Source: Blastococcus colisei
GTDB lineage: Bacteria > Actinomycetota > Actinomycetes > Mycobacteriales > Geodermatophilaceae
Direction of reading: 5' to 3'
Assembly (NCBI RefSeq): GCF_006717095.1
Contig: NZ_VFQE01000001.1
Coordinates: forward strand, 992,001 to 1,056,000
DNA: 64,000 nucleotides
Shown here: one piece after another, positions 16,948 through 25,051 of the stretch
Layout: the number at the start of each line of letters is the position of its first letter
Position numbering within the stretch: position 1 is the first letter of the stretch
Made by a program: the position numbers and the translations under genes
The notes under the pieces: generated by a model
Databases searched by the model: none
What the model saw: only the letters and a program-made list of their open reading frames with translations
What the model was told of the DNA's origin: nothing

Positions 16948-18258
16948 GTGACGACTGCTGGTGCCGAACTGACCCTGCGGCACCCGGTGGAGCGGTTCAC
17001 GCTCGACAACGGGCTGCGCGTGGTCCTCGCCCCCGACCGGAGCGTCCCCGTGGTGGCCGTGAGCGTCTTCTACGACGTCGGGATGCGCAACGAGCCCGAG
17101 GGGCGGACCGGTTTCGCCCACCTCTTCGAGCACATGATGTTCCAGGGCTCGGCCAACGTCCCGAAGATGGAGCACGCCCGCCTGGTGCAGGCCGCGGGCG
17201 GCACGTTCAACGGCTCGACCCACCAGGACTACACGAACTACTTCGAGGCGCTGCCGGCCGAGGCGCTGGAGCGCGCGCTGTTCCTCGAGGCCGACCGCAT
17301 GGCGGCGCCGGCGATCACCGAGGAGAACCTCCGCAACCAGATCGACGTGGTGAAGGAGGAGATCAGGGTCAACGTGCTCAACCGGCCCTACGGCGCCTTC
17401 CCCTGGCTGCAGCTGCCGCAGATCGCGTTCGACAGCTTCGCCAACACCCACGACGGCTACGGCTCCTTCGTCGACCTGGAGTCCTCGACGGTCGACGACG
17501 CGACCGACTTCTTCTCCCGCTACTACGCGCCGGGCAACGCTGTCCTCTGCATCGGCGGTGACCTCGACGTCGCCGAGACCGAGCGACTGATCCAGCGCTG
17601 GTTCGGACCCGTCGCCGCCCGCGAGGTACCGCCGCTCCCGCCGACCGGGGAGCCCCTGCCGACCACCGTGCGCACGGCGGTCGTCGAGGACGCACTGGCG
17701 CCGGCCCCCGCGCTGGCCATCGGCTGGCGGGTGCCCGACCCCGTCGGCGAGTTCGACCGCTACCTGGGCACCGTGCTGCTGGCCGAGCTGCTCAGCGAGG
17801 GCGACGCGTCGCGGCTGGAGCGCCGCCTCGTGCACGCCGACCGCATCGCCATCGCGCAGAGCAGCTACGTCGGCCTGTTCGGCGACCCCTTCGACGTCCG
17901 CGACGCGACCCTGCTGACCACCCAGGTGCACCATCCCGCCGCGGTCCCCGCCGACCGCGTCCAGGCCGCCGTGCACGAGGAGGTGCGGCGGATCGCGGAG
18001 GACGGCGTCCCCGTCGACGAGTTGCGTCGCGTGCAGGCCCGTACCGAGGCGCAGCTGCTACGCCAGGCGGACTCGGTGCTCGGCCGCACCCTCGGCTTCG
18101 CCGCTGCCGAGATCGTGCACGGCCGGGCCGAGCTGGCCGGTGAGCTCGCCGCCCGGCTGGCCGCGGTGACCCCCGACCAGGTCCGGGCCGCCGCCGGAGA
18201 GCTGGACCCCGACACCGCCGCCGTCCTCGAGCTGCGCGCCACGGGAGGACGGCGATGA
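16948..18258 (+). CDS. M16-family zinc peptidase, catalytic subunit
   Basis: This 436-residue protein is a pitrilysin/processing-peptidase type M16 enzyme. The inverted zinc motif HLFEH lies at 58-62, and the downstream Glu ligand falls near VVKEEIRVN. M16 enzymes form clam-shell chambers that degrade or process peptides. The next gene encodes a second M16 protein overlapping by ATGA, so the pair probably forms a heterodimer like mitochondrial processing peptidase. GTG at 16948 follows TACTGT (16935-16940) by seven bases, which suggests a leaderless mRNA. Confidence 0.92.
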   Translation: MTTAGAELTLRHPVERFTLDNGLRVVLAPDRSVPVVAVSVFYDVGMRNEPEGRTGFAHLFEHMMFQGSANVPKMEHARLVQAAGGTFNGSTHQDYTNYFEALPAEALERALFLEADRMAAPAITEENLRNQIDVVKEEIRVNVLNRPYGAFPWLQLPQIAFDSFANTHDGYGSFVDLESSTVDDATDFFSRYYAPGNAVLCIGGDLDVAETERLIQRWFGPVAAREVPPLPPTGEPLPTTVRTAVVEDALAPAPALAIGWRVPDPVGEFDRYLGTVLLAELLSEGDASRLERRLVHADRIAIAQSSYVGLFGDPFDVRDATLLTTQVHHPAAVPADRVQAAVHEEVRRIAEDGVPVDELRRVQARTEAQLLRQADSVLGRTLGFAAAEIVHGRAELAGELAARLAAVTPDQVRAAAGELDPDTAAVLELRATGGRR

Positions 18259-19610
18259 GCCTCGATCTGTCACTCATCCCGCCCCTGGGGGAGCCACGCC
18301 CTCAGCCGGTGCCCACCGCGGTGGAGTCGACGCTGCCCAGCGGGTTGCGGCTGATCGTGGTGCCCCGGCCCGGCGTGCCGCTGATCGAACTGCGCCTCCG
18401 GGTGCCGTTCGCGGCGACGACGGCGGCCGACGCCGGACTGCACACCGCCCGCGGGTCGGTCCTCTCCGGCGCCGTGCTCCTGGGGACGGCGGCGCACGAC
18501 CAGACGGCCATCGCGCAGCTGCTGCAGGGACACGGCGCCGAGCTCTCGGTCTCCACCGACCCCGACCGGCTGCTGTTCGCCACGACGCTCCTGCCCGGCG
18601 GCCTCCGTCCCGTCCTGGACGTCCTCGCCGAGCTGCTCACCGGCGCGACCTACCCCGACGGCGAGGTCGAGGGGGAGCGCGACCGCGTGGCCGAGCGGAT
18701 CGGCATCGCGCTCTCCCAGCCGGGCGTCATCGCTCGCGGTGCGCTCGCTGCCCGCCGCTACGGCGACCATCCCTACGCGATCACGCTGCCCGACCCGGGG
18801 CTGGTGAGCGCCGTCGACGGCGGCGCGCTGCGGGAGCTGCACAGGTCCCGGGTGCTCCCGGCCGGCAGCACCCTGGTCCTGGTCGGTGACCTCGACCCCT
18901 CCGCCGCGGCCGACGTCGTCGCCGGCGCCCTGGGGGAGTGGACCGGGATCGGGCACGCCGTGGAGGCGCCCCCGGCACCGGACCTGCGGGCGGTCGGCAT
19001 CGAACTGGTCGACCGGCCGGGTGCGGTGCAGTCCAACATCCGGCTCGGCGGCCCCGCCCCCGGCCGGACCGATCCGGCGCTCCCGGCCGTGCGGTTGGCC
19101 AACATGATCTACGGCGGGTACTTCTCCTCCCGGCTGGTCGAGAACATCCGGGAGCGGCGCGGGTACACCTACAGCCCGCGCAGCTCGGTGGACCACCAGG
19201 CCGCCGGGTCCTCGTTCCTCGTCGAGGCCGACGTCGCCACCGAGGTCACCGGGCCCGCGCTGCTCGAGACCTGGTACGAGCTGGGTCGCATGGCCCTGCT
19301 GCCGGTCACCGAGGCCGAGCTCGACGGGGCCCGCCGCTACGTCCTGGGGAGCATGGCGCTGTCGACGTCCACCCATGCGGGGCTCGCCAGCACCCTCTCG
19401 GCCCTCGTCGGTGCAGGTCTGCCGCCGGGCTGGCTGGCCGAGCACCAGCAGGCCCTCGCCGAGGTGACCGTCGAGCAGGTCCAGGAGGCCGCGCACCGCT
19501 ACCTCGCGTCGTCCGGACTGACCGCGGTCGTCGTCGGGGACGCCGACCGGATCGCCGGGCCGCTGGGTGCCCTGGCGCCGGTCAGCGTGCGCGCCGGCGC
19601 CCCGGAATGA
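18255..19610 (+). CDS. M16-family peptidase-like subunit, non-catalytic
   Basis: This 451-residue M16 protein lacks the HxxEH zinc motif at its N terminus, where the sequence reads HTARGSVLSG instead. It keeps the C-terminal motif ENIRERRGYTYS, the Arg/Tyr element that contacts substrate in partner subunits. It is therefore probably the non-catalytic half of the M16 pair. The start overlaps the catalytic gene's stop as ATGA, and its own stop overlaps the nudC start in the same way, giving a tightly coupled three-gene operon. Confidence 0.9.
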   Translation: MSLDLSLIPPLGEPRPQPVPTAVESTLPSGLRLIVVPRPGVPLIELRLRVPFAATTAADAGLHTARGSVLSGAVLLGTAAHDQTAIAQLLQGHGAELSVSTDPDRLLFATTLLPGGLRPVLDVLAELLTGATYPDGEVEGERDRVAERIGIALSQPGVIARGALAARRYGDHPYAITLPDPGLVSAVDGGALRELHRSRVLPAGSTLVLVGDLDPSAAADVVAGALGEWTGIGHAVEAPPAPDLRAVGIELVDRPGAVQSNIRLGGPAPGRTDPALPAVRLANMIYGGYFSSRLVENIRERRGYTYSPRSSVDHQAAGSSFLVEADVATEVTGPALLETWYELGRMALLPVTEAELDGARRYVLGSMALSTSTHAGLASTLSALVGAGLPPGWLAEHQQALAEVTVEQVQEAAHRYLASSGLTAVVVGDADRIAGPLGALAPVSVRAGAPE

Positions 19611-20530
19611 CGGTGCCCGCCTCGGCGTGGCCGGAGAACACTGGGCCGTCCCGCGGGGAGGTCCCGGTGCTCTCCCGCGTCGCCCACGACCGCACCCACC
19701 TAGCGCGGTCCCTGCCCGACCCGACCGGGGGACGGCCGGTCCGCGTGCTGACCGTCGACGCGCAGCGCAGCGTGCCGGTGGCGGAGGGGCCGGACGGTCC
19801 GGAGCTGGTCTGGGACGAGCAGCCCGAGCTGCCGGTCGGGGCGGTCTACCTGGGAGAGGCGGACGGCGTCCCGTACGCCGCGGTCCGCGGCGCGCGCTCG
19901 CTCACGGTCGTCGGCCGCCCCGTCGACTCGTGGTCGGGATTGCGGGAGGTGGGGGCCGACCTGGGCGCTCTGGACGCCGGCCTGCTCGTCGAAGCCATCG
20001 GGATCCTCGAGTGGCACGACCGCAACCGGTTCAGCCCGCTGACCGGAACCGCGACGACGATCGAGCGGGCCGGGTGGAGCCAGCGCGACCCGAGCACCGG
20101 CACCGAGATCTTCCCGCGCACCGACCCGGCCGTGATCATGCTCGTCCACGACGGCGCCGACCGGGTGGTGCTGGGACGGCAGGCCGTGTGGCCGCCGGGC
20201 CGGTTCTCGATCCTGGCCGGGTTCGTCGAGCCCGGGGAGTCGGCCGAGGCGGCCGTCGCCCGGGAAGTCGCCGAGGAGGTCGGCCTCGCGGTGACCGACA
20301 TCCGGTACGTCGGCAGTCAGCCGTGGCCGTTCCCCCAGTCGCTGATGCTCGGCTTCGTGGCCCGGGCCACCGGGAGCGACGAGCTGGTCCTCGACCCGAC
20401 CGAGATCGAGGAGGCCCGCTGGTTCACCCGCGACGAACTCGGCCGGGGCGCGGGACCCGCCGCGCTGCCGCCGCCGGTGTCGATCGCCCGGCACATCATC
20501 GACCGCTGGGTGGCCGGCGAGCTCAGCTAG
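19607..20530 (+). CDS. nudC: NADH pyrophosphatase NudC without zinc-binding cysteines
   Basis: This 307-residue Nudix hydrolase would cleave NADH to NMNH and AMP and may remove NAD caps from RNA. The Nudix box is GFVEPGESAEAAVAREV followed by AEEVGL. The NudC-specific SQPWPFPQS lies about 30 residues after it. The four Cys that bind zinc in E. coli NudC are absent: the region before the Nudix domain reads HDRNRFSPLTGTATTIERAG. The first gene of this operon encodes an M16 peptidase and the starts are coupled by ATGA, a link I cannot explain functionally. Mycobacteria also have nudC near uvrD2 (Rv3199c, from memory). Confidence 0.9.
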   Translation: MTVPASAWPENTGPSRGEVPVLSRVAHDRTHLARSLPDPTGGRPVRVLTVDAQRSVPVAEGPDGPELVWDEQPELPVGAVYLGEADGVPYAAVRGARSLTVVGRPVDSWSGLREVGADLGALDAGLLVEAIGILEWHDRNRFSPLTGTATTIERAGWSQRDPSTGTEIFPRTDPAVIMLVHDGADRVVLGRQAVWPPGRFSILAGFVEPGESAEAAVAREVAEEVGLAVTDIRYVGSQPWPFPQSLMLGFVARATGSDELVLDPTEIEEARWFTRDELGRGAGPAALPPPVSIARHIIDRWVAGELS

Positions 20531-21077
20531 CGAGGCGCCCGGCCAGCACCAGCGCCGGACGGTCGGGGTGGTCGGCCAGCACCACGGCGTCCGCGAGCGC
20601 CGCCGGGTCCACCTCGTCGTCGTAGCGGTCGAAGGCCGGGAGCTCCCACGCCTGCTCCGGTGGGGTCAGCCGCCGCCGCGCCGCCGGGGACATCCGCAGG
20701 TGCACCACGACGTCGAAGGGCAGCCCGACGCCCTGCAGCAGCGAGCCGGCCACCAGCAGCACACCCTCGTCCGGAGCCGGGCGGCGCCGCGCCCGGGCCG
20801 CCCGGTCGCGGACGACGTCCCACAGGACCGGCAGGTACTCCCCGGAACCGCCGGGGCCCACCGGGCCGAGCACCTCGCGGGTGAGGGCGCCGGCGTCGAG
20901 CCAGTCGGTGTAGCGGGCGTCGGGATCGGTCCGCCCGTGCTCGAGTCGCAACGAGGCCGGCCGGTAGAAGCCGCCGGCGGGGACGACCACGGACGGGCGA
21001 CCCAGAGCCGGCAGGCGCTCGGCCACCGCGAGGGTCAGGCGCTCCGGGGCGGCGGCGTCCGGGCCGTCGACGGCCAC
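20523..21077 (-). CDS. Uridine kinase-like P-loop protein, start uncertain
   Basis: The 184 residues read from GTG at 21077 resemble actinobacterial proteins annotated as uridine kinase: AVDGPDAAAP in P-loop position, a YRPASLRLEHGR stretch, a WLDAGALTREVLGP segment, and a base-specific HLRMSPAARRRL. The P-loop lacks the GK[ST] end, so phosphotransfer is doubtful. Protein-like sequence (LTPHALAQRLADLL) continues in frame upstream to about 21160 without ATG, GTG or TTG. A CTG at 21176 overlaps the stop of the ANTAR gene as CTGA. The true start may be that CTG. The 3' end overlaps nudC by eight bases on the opposite strand. Confidence 0.65.
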   Translation of the reverse strand: MAVDGPDAAAPERLTLAVAERLPALGRPSVVVPAGGFYRPASLRLEHGRTDPDARYTDWLDAGALTREVLGPVGPGGSGEYLPVLWDVVRDRAARARRRPAPDEGVLLVAGSLLQGVGLPFDVVVHLRMSPAARRRLTPPEQAWELPAFDRYDDEVDPAALADAVVLADHPDRPALVLAGRLAS

Positions 21078-21172
21078 CCGTAGCGCGGTCGCGCCGGGCT
21101 CCGGGGCGAGGGGAGCGAGGAGGTCGGCCAGGCGCTGGGCGAGAGCGTGCGGGGTGAGTGGCTGCGGACGGG

Positions 21173-21934
21173 TCAGGAAGCGCCGTCCGCGGGAACGACG
21201 GCCGCGGGTCCCGGAGCGGGCCGGGGGGCCGGCGGGATCACGGCAGCGACGACCGAGCCCGGCCGGCGCCGACCCGGGGTCGGGACGGACCGGCCGGAGG
21301 GCGGTGGCGGGGTTCCGGCCGACGCCGCGTCCGCGGGCGGAGGCGCCGCGGCGGAGCCGTCGCTCAGGCCGTCGAGCACCTCGCGCGCCAGCTCCGCCAC
21401 GGGGCGGCCCTGGGACCGGGCGTCACGGCGCAGCGCCTCGAACGCCGTTCGGGCACTGGTGCCGTGCCGCTCGGCGAGGACGCCGATCGCACGCTCGGTG
21501 GACACGCGGGCGGCCAGCGCGTGCTCGAGCTGGGCGACGGTGCGTTCGAGTTCGGCCACGCGTGCCGCGGCCGGGTCCAGCGGTGCGTCACCGGCGCCGC
21601 CGGGCCCACGGGCCGATCGGCGAGCGGTGCGGTCGGGCTCGGTCAGGACGCCGAACTCCTCGGCCACGAGGTCGGCCAGGGAGAGCCCTTCCACCAGGTC
21701 CCCGGCCGCCTCGCTGCCGGCGGGGGACTGCACGCACCAGCCGCGATCGGTGCGCGTGAGAGCGACCGTCGTGGCGGCGCAGTCATCGGTCGTGGCGGAG
21801 GACTCAGGCCCCGGGATGACGACCGCGGCTTCCGGAAGGGCGGCCGGTGCGGTGGGCCGGCCGACGTCGGTGCCGCGGTCGCGGCCCGCTCCAGGGCAGC
21901 TCTGCCCCTTCGAGGGCCGGGGACCGGGGATCAC
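21173..21934 (-). CDS. ANTAR-domain RNA-binding regulator
   Basis: This 253-residue protein carries an ANTAR domain at about 125-195 (STERAIGVLAERHGTS, followed by AFEALRRDARSQGR and LAREVLDGL). ANTAR domains bind paired hexaloop RNA hairpins and prevent transcription termination. A coiled-coil-like helix (VAELERTVAQLEHAL) precedes it, as is usual. The N-terminal 100 residues show no clear GAF or response-regulator domain, and the C-terminal 60 residues are a Pro/Ala-rich tail. The input signal is therefore unknown. It ends where the kinase-like gene seems to begin, suggesting co-translation. Confidence 0.82.
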   Translation of the reverse strand: MIPGPRPSKGQSCPGAGRDRGTDVGRPTAPAALPEAAVVIPGPESSATTDDCAATTVALTRTDRGWCVQSPAGSEAAGDLVEGLSLADLVAEEFGVLTEPDRTARRSARGPGGAGDAPLDPAAARVAELERTVAQLEHALAARVSTERAIGVLAERHGTSARTAFEALRRDARSQGRPVAELAREVLDGLSDGSAAAPPPADAASAGTPPPPSGRSVPTPGRRRPGSVVAAVIPPAPRPAPGPAAVVPADGAS

Positions 21935-21941
21935 GGGGTGC

Positions 21942-22208
21942 TCACGCCTCCGGCTGGGGGCCCAGCTGGGCCTTCACCTGGTCGATGGTGGGATTGGTGA
22001 GCGCGGCGCCGTCGGCGAACAGCAGGGTCGGCACGGTGCGGTTGCCACCGTTGGCCTTCATGACGAGCTCCGCCGCCTGCGCGTCGTGCTCGATGTTGAC
22101 CTCGGCGAACGGGATCCCCTCGCGCTGCATGAGCTTCTTGAGCCGCACGCAGTAGCCACACCAGTCGGTGGTGTACATGGTCACGAGGGCCGTGGGGGTC
22201 GAGGTCAT
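21942..22208 (-). CDS. mrx1: Mycoredoxin, glutaredoxin-like
   Basis: This 88-residue thioredoxin-fold protein has the redox motif CGYC at 17-20, the cis-Pro motif TVPTLLF, and a C-terminal helix typical of mycoredoxin-1. Mycoredoxin reduces mixed disulfides between proteins and mycothiol, the main thiol of actinobacteria. ATG at 22208 has a GGGAGGAT ribosome site. The gene diverges from uvrD2, as the mycobacterial neighbour arrangement suggests (Rv3198A next to Rv3198c, from memory). An 11-bp hairpin lies 30 bases upstream of its start. Confidence 0.92.
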   Translation of the reverse strand: MTSTPTALVTMYTTDWCGYCVRLKKLMQREGIPFAEVNIEHDAQAAELVMKANGGNRTVPTLLFADGAALTNPTIDQVKAQLGPQPEA

Positions 22209-22237
22209 CGGGCAGGATCCTCCCTGGTAGTTCCGGA

Positions 22238-22265
22238 CGGGTCCACCCCCTGGAGGGTGGACCCG
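22238..22265. promoter_or_regulatory. 11-bp inverted repeat between mrx1 and uvrD2
   Basis: CGGGTCCACCC at 22238-22248 and GGGTGGACCCG at 22255-22265 form a perfect 11-bp stem with loop CCTGGA. It sits 30 bases upstream of mrx1 and 109 bases upstream of uvrD2, so it could be an operator or a 5'-UTR hairpin. No known regulator site is recognised. Confidence 0.45.
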
Positions 22266-22373
22266 ACGTGTGTCCACGGCAACGCAGCGTCGTTGGGGAT
22301 GCTTCCCACCTGTGTCCCTCCGGGCTGAGAGGATCAGCGGCGCACGACGGTCGTGATCCGGGAGGAGGCTCAG

Positions 22374-24401
22374 ATGTCGCAGACGGAATCCGTACGTCAC
22401 GGTACCGAGCCGGCCTCCCGCGCGGAGTCCGTCCTGGCCGCGCTCGACGAGGAGCAGCGCGAAGCCGCGCAGGCGGTCGTCGGGCCGGTGTGCATCCTCG
22501 CGGGTGCCGGCACCGGCAAGACCCGCACGATCACCCACCGGATCGCCTACGGCGTCCACACCGGTGTCTACGTGCCTGAGCAGGTCCTCGCGGTGACGTT
22601 CACCGCGCGCGCCGCCGGCGAGCTCCGTGGCCGGCTGGCGGCACTGGACGTCGGCGGCGTGCAGGCGCGGACCTTCCACGCCGCGGCGATGCGGCAACTG
22701 CGCTACTTCGCGCCGCGGGTGCTGGGCGGCCCCATGCCGTCGCTGGTCGAGAACAAGCTGCGCCTGGTGGCCACCGCCGCTTCCCGGTCCCGGCTGTCCA
22801 CCGACCGCACCAGCCTGCGCGACCTGGCCAGCGAGATCGAGTGGGCGAAGACCACGCTCGCCACGCCGGACGACTACCCGGCCCGCGCGGAGGCCGCCGG
22901 CCGGGAACCGCCGTTCGACGCCGCCGCGGTCGCCGCCGTGTACGCCAGCTACGAATCGGCCAAGCAGCGCGACGGGGCGCTGGACTTCGAGGACCTCCTG
23001 CTGGTGACCGCCTTCGCGATCGAGGAGCACCCGCAGGTCGCCCGCGAGGTGCGCACCCAGTACCGCCACTTCGTCGTCGACGAGTACCAGGACGTCAACC
23101 CGCTGCAGCAGCGGCTGCTCGACGCCTGGCTCGGCGGTCGGGCCGAGGTCTGCGTGGTCGGCGACCCGAACCAGACGATCTACTCCTTCACCGGCGCCGA
23201 TCCGGACTACCTGCTCGGCTTCGCCGACCGCTATCCCGACGCGGCAGTGGTCAAGCTGGAGCGGGACTACCGCTCCACCCCGCAGGTCGTCGGACTGGCC
23301 AACCGGTTGATCGGCCAGGCGCCCAAGCGCAAGGGTCTCCCCGGCCTCCGCCTGCTCGGTCAGCGCCCCGACGCCGGCGAGCCGACCTTCCACGAGTACC
23401 CCGACGAGCCGGCCGAGGCGGCCGCGGTGGCCGCGAAGTGCAATGCGCTGATCGACTCCGGGATGCCGGCGGCGGAGATCGCCGTGCTCTTCCGCATCAA
23501 CGCCCAGTCCCAGGTCTACGAGGCGGCGCTGGCCGACGTCGGGGTGCCGTACGTGCTCAAGGGCGGCGAGCGGTTCTTCGAGCGGCCCGAGGTCCGTGAG
23601 GCGGTGCTGCTGCTGCGGGGCGCGGCCGCGGGGGGCAGTGATCCGGGCGCCCTCGTGCCGACCGTCCGCGACGTCCTCGCGTCGGTGGGCTGGGCCGAGC
23701 ACCGGCCGCCGGCCGGCGGCGCGGCCCGCGACCGCTGGCAGTCCCTGGCCGCCCTCGTCGACCTCGCCGTCGACCTGGTGGCCGAGGACCCGACCCTCGA
23801 CCTCGCCGGGTTCGTCGGGCATCTCGCCGAGCGGGCCAACGCCCAGCACGCACCCACCGTCCAGGGCGTGACGCTCGCGTCGATGCACGCGGCCAAGGGC
23901 CTGGAGTGGGACGTCGTCTTCGTCGTCGGACTGGTCGACGGGGTGGTGCCGATCGCCCAGTCGCTGAGCCGGCCGGCCGCGGTCGAGGAGGAGCGCCGGC
24001 TGCTCTACGTCGCCGTGACCCGTGCCCGTGAGCACCTCTCGCTCTCCTGGTCGCTGGGCCGCAACCCCGGGGCCAAGCGGGCGCGCCCGCGCAGCCGGTT
24101 CCTGGACGGCCTGGCTCCGGGGTCCGGGCCCACCGCCCCGGTGGCCCGTCGGCCGGCCAAGCGGGCCAAGGTGGTCCTGGAGGGGGAGGCGGGGGAGCTC
24201 TTCGAGCGGCTCCGCGCATGGCGCAGCCAGGCGGCGCAGTCGGCGTCGGTGCCGGCGTACGTGGTCTTCACCGATGCGACGCTGCAGGCGATCGCCGAGA
24301 CCCGGCCGTCGACCCTGCGCGAGCTGTCCGGGCTCCCGGGGATCGGGGCCAGGAAGCTCGAGCTCTACGGCGAGGACGTGCTGGCCGCCGTCAGCGGCTG
24401 A
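22374..24401 (+). CDS. uvrD2: ATP-dependent DNA helicase UvrD2 with HRDC domain
   Basis: This 675-residue superfamily 1 helicase unwinds DNA 3' to 5'. Motifs in order: GAGTGKTRT near residue 47, DEYQDVNPLQQ, GDPNQTIYSFTG, YRSTPQVV, and HAAKGLEWD. The last 65 residues are an HRDC domain (TLRELSGLPGIGARKLELYG). Mycobacterial UvrD2 has a tetracysteine motif between motor and HRDC that supports unwinding; the matching linker here (about residues 575-605) has no Cys. ATG at 22374 follows GGGAGGAGG; an upstream GTG at 22353 lies before that ribosome site and is rejected. It is next to whiB7 as in mycobacteria. Confidence 0.93.
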   Translation: MSQTESVRHGTEPASRAESVLAALDEEQREAAQAVVGPVCILAGAGTGKTRTITHRIAYGVHTGVYVPEQVLAVTFTARAAGELRGRLAALDVGGVQARTFHAAAMRQLRYFAPRVLGGPMPSLVENKLRLVATAASRSRLSTDRTSLRDLASEIEWAKTTLATPDDYPARAEAAGREPPFDAAAVAAVYASYESAKQRDGALDFEDLLLVTAFAIEEHPQVAREVRTQYRHFVVDEYQDVNPLQQRLLDAWLGGRAEVCVVGDPNQTIYSFTGADPDYLLGFADRYPDAAVVKLERDYRSTPQVVGLANRLIGQAPKRKGLPGLRLLGQRPDAGEPTFHEYPDEPAEAAAVAAKCNALIDSGMPAAEIAVLFRINAQSQVYEAALADVGVPYVLKGGERFFERPEVREAVLLLRGAAAGGSDPGALVPTVRDVLASVGWAEHRPPAGGAARDRWQSLAALVDLAVDLVAEDPTLDLAGFVGHLAERANAQHAPTVQGVTLASMHAAKGLEWDVVFVVGLVDGVVPIAQSLSRPAAVEEERRLLYVAVTRAREHLSLSWSLGRNPGAKRARPRSRFLDGLAPGSGPTAPVARRPAKRAKVVLEGEAGELFERLRAWRSQAAQSASVPAYVVFTDATLQAIAETRPSTLRELSGLPGIGARKLELYGEDVLAAVSG

Positions 24402-24499
24402 CCCGCTCGAGCCCTTCCGGACCCGGGCCGGGTCGGTACCGAGGGCGACGGCAAGCGGTGTCGCGGGGGCCGGGGCGACACGTCCTGAAGAACTCGTCG

Positions 24500-24538
24500 T
24501 TAATTCGATTGACCCGGTTTCCGCCCACCCCCTACTGT
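24500..24538 (+). promoter_or_regulatory. Candidate whiB7 leader promoter
   Basis: An AT-rich stretch TTAATT (24500-24505) lies just upstream of a -35 box TTGACC (24509-24514). The -10 TACTGT (24533-24538) follows after 18 bases. An AT-rich element directly upstream of the -35 is characteristic of WhiB7-dependent promoters, which WhiB7 contacts with its AT-hook together with SigA. This fits autoregulation. Transcription would start near 24545, giving a 5' leader of about 500 bases. Confidence 0.7.
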
Positions 24539-24613
24539 CTCGCACACACGAGCCGCACCCCCACGCTCCTGGCCGTCCGGCCAGGGCCGATACCGAGGAA
24601 GGAGGGGGCACTG

Positions 24614-24907
24614 ATGATCAGCATGACGTGGACCACGGCCTCCGCCGATCTCCTCGGCCTGGGCGGTCTCGACGTGCGCCCGGTCTACGGCCCGGGCCTG
24701 TGCGCTGCCGTCGCCGAGCGTGCCGTGGCGCCCATCGCTGCGTTCGCCGCTCCGTCGCAGGGGACCGGTCTGCCCACCGGCGGCACCGCCGTCCGCCTCC
24801 GCCCCGTCACCCGGCAGGCCATCGGCCACGGCGTCGTGACCACCAAGACCTTCGAGAACAACGGCACCACCCTCGGGAACCACTCCTCGAGGAGACCGCA
24901 GAGCTAA
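24614..24907 (+). CDS. Upstream ORF in the whiB7 leader
   Basis: This 97-codon frame starts with ATG after AGGAAGGAGGGGG, a strong ribosome site, and ends 144 bases before whiB7. The peptide has no recognised domain. whiB7/wblC genes of actinobacteria are known to have translated leader ORFs whose interrupted translation allows read-through into the regulator gene. The stop codon at 24905-24907 sits in the loop of a possible antiterminator hairpin and 22 bases before a terminator hairpin, which is the arrangement expected for ribosome-controlled attenuation. The length is long for a leader peptide; part may be dispensable. Confidence 0.72.
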   Translation: MISMTWTTASADLLGLGGLDVRPVYGPGLCAAVAERAVAPIAAFAAPSQGTGLPTGGTAVRLRPVTRQAIGHGVVTTKTFENNGTTLGNHSSRRPQS

Positions 24908-24931
24908 GCGCTCGACCGGTCCTCCACGAGG
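24885..24931 (+). promoter_or_regulatory. Possible antiterminator hairpin around the leader ORF stop
   Basis: CCTCG (24885-24889), GGAG and ACCG (24891-24898) can pair with CGGT (24917-24920), CTCC (24922-24925) and CGAGG (24927-24931), with one bulged C and one A-A mismatch. The 18-base loop contains the leader ORF stop. The stem takes the first two bases of the terminator stem, so the two structures compete. A terminating ribosome at the stop would melt this hairpin. The pairing is read from sequence; its role is inference. Confidence 0.5.
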
Positions 24932-24975
24932 CCGCGGAACCCGAACCCCGGGATCCGCGGCCTTTCTCTTTGTCT
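24930..24975 (+). terminator. Intrinsic attenuator terminator upstream of whiB7
   Basis: GGCCGCGGA (24930-24938) pairs perfectly with TCCGCGGCC (24954-24962). Inside it CCC pairs with GGG across a GAACCCC loop. The T-rich run TTTCTCTTTGTCT follows directly, so this has both parts of a Rho-independent terminator. It lies between the leader ORF and whiB7, where read-through must be controlled. Confidence 0.8.
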
Positions 24976-25051
24976 GCGGCGCCCCGGCACCGACTTCCGG
25001 TCGGCGGACCTCCGCCGGCCGTCGTAGACGAGAGAACGAGGAGGAGCGGCA

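Noticed and set aside
21942-24611. A single large minus-strand protein of about 889 residues ending in the mycoredoxin sequence
   Set aside because: Only the last 88 codons are real (mrx1 with its own ribosome site). The rest is antisense to uvrD2 and has shadow-frame composition.
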